A stretch of 44,071 bases of DNA from a virus, in IMG/VR virus record IMGVR_UViG_3300028812_000007, positions 1 through 44,071 of that record, one strand, 5' to 3'. The notes under the pieces were generated by a model. It saw nothing but the letters and a program-made list of their open reading frames with translations, searched no databases and was not told the DNA's origin. Shown here in pieces: positions 44,047-44,071 of this stretch. Each line of letters starts with the position of its first letter. Position 1 is the first letter of the stretch. A program made the position numbers and the translations under genes.

Positions 44047-44071
44047 ATGGCTGACAACGATGGGATGACGC
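44047..44071 (+). CDS. Possible start of a rightward gene, cut by window edge
   Basis: ATG at 44047 is preceded by GGAG at a 7-base distance, and the frame reads MADNDGMT to the window end. With only eight codons no product can be assigned. If this edge were joined to the window start, the frame would stop after 12 codons. Confidence 0.3.

Noticed and set aside
1-44071. CRISPR arrays, tRNA genes, insertion sequences or prophage attachment sites
   Set aside because: None seen: no regularly spaced repeats, no tRNA cloverleaf recognised, no transposase or integrase frame.
1-44071. Claim that the window is the exact complete genome with joined ends
   Set aside because: Layout suggests near completeness, but no end repeat or cohesive end can be verified from the sequence.

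Overview
The window reads as most or all of one tailed-phage genome, visibly GC-rich. It carries a lambda-type DNA packaging and head module joined to a Mu-type contractile tail, so it is a myovirus-like phage. No rRNA, tRNA, CRISPR array, integrase, transposase or recognisable CI-type repressor was seen, which fits a lytic phage. The best host clue is RNA: positions about 14190-14456 hold a circularly permuted (two-piece) tmRNA gene of the alphaproteobacterial type, with an open tag frame ANDNTVGSQAQALAA and stop. With a GcrA-like small DNA-binding protein and a near-consensus parS site, this suggests an alphaproteobacterial host (inference).

Layout. Read on the minus strand from the right end: a probable cos region (43.62-44.04 kb), small and large terminase, W-like joiner, portal, ClpP-type prohead protease, decoration protein, major capsid protein, FII-like joiner, a putative tail terminator, DUF2635 protein and tail sheath (43.6-34.0 kb). 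A rho-independent terminator follows the sheath. Then comes a tightly coupled four-gene cassette (33.9-31.3 kb) with a DUF115-like protein, two DxD glycosyltransferases and an FkbM methyltransferase, lying between sheath and tail tube. The Mu-like tail continues with tube, a frameshifting tail assembly chaperone, tape measure with lytic domains, a gpN-like protein split over two genes, gpP, gp45, gp46, gp47 and gp48 homologues, then tail fibres (31.3-18.9 kb). The lysis cassette follows: a GH19 endolysin with a C-terminal membrane segment and three small membrane proteins (18.9-16.1 kb).

From 16.2 to 13.9 kb lies a small accessory region. It has three short plus-strand genes behind an extended -10 promoter, a secreted M15-type peptidase on the minus strand, the permuted tmRNA, a 46-aa lipoprotein gene and strong bidirectional terminators. 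A plus-strand recombination operon (10.96-13.81 kb) encodes a RecE-like PD-(D/E)XK nuclease and a partner that may be a single-strand annealing protein. It ends at a clear terminator. Divergently, across a control region with a perfect 25-bp palindrome, a minus-strand operon (10.66-4.7 kb) encodes a RuvC-like resolvase, a GcrA-like protein, a RepA-type helicase, a MazG-like protein and a winged-helix protein. A repeat-containing gap (4.37-4.71 kb) separates this from a run of small minus-strand genes (4.37-0.02 kb): an HNH nuclease, two lipoproteins, membrane peptides and a protein resembling a tail-completion factor.

How it works together (inference): early genes on both sides of the palindrome drive replication through a helicase that recruits host polymerase, and recombination via exonuclease and annealing protein gives concatemers for the cos-type terminase. 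Late genes form one long minus-strand transcription unit. The tmRNA would work with host SmpB to recycle stalled ribosomes, and the glycosyltransferase/methyltransferase cassette probably decorates a virion part or host surface glycan.
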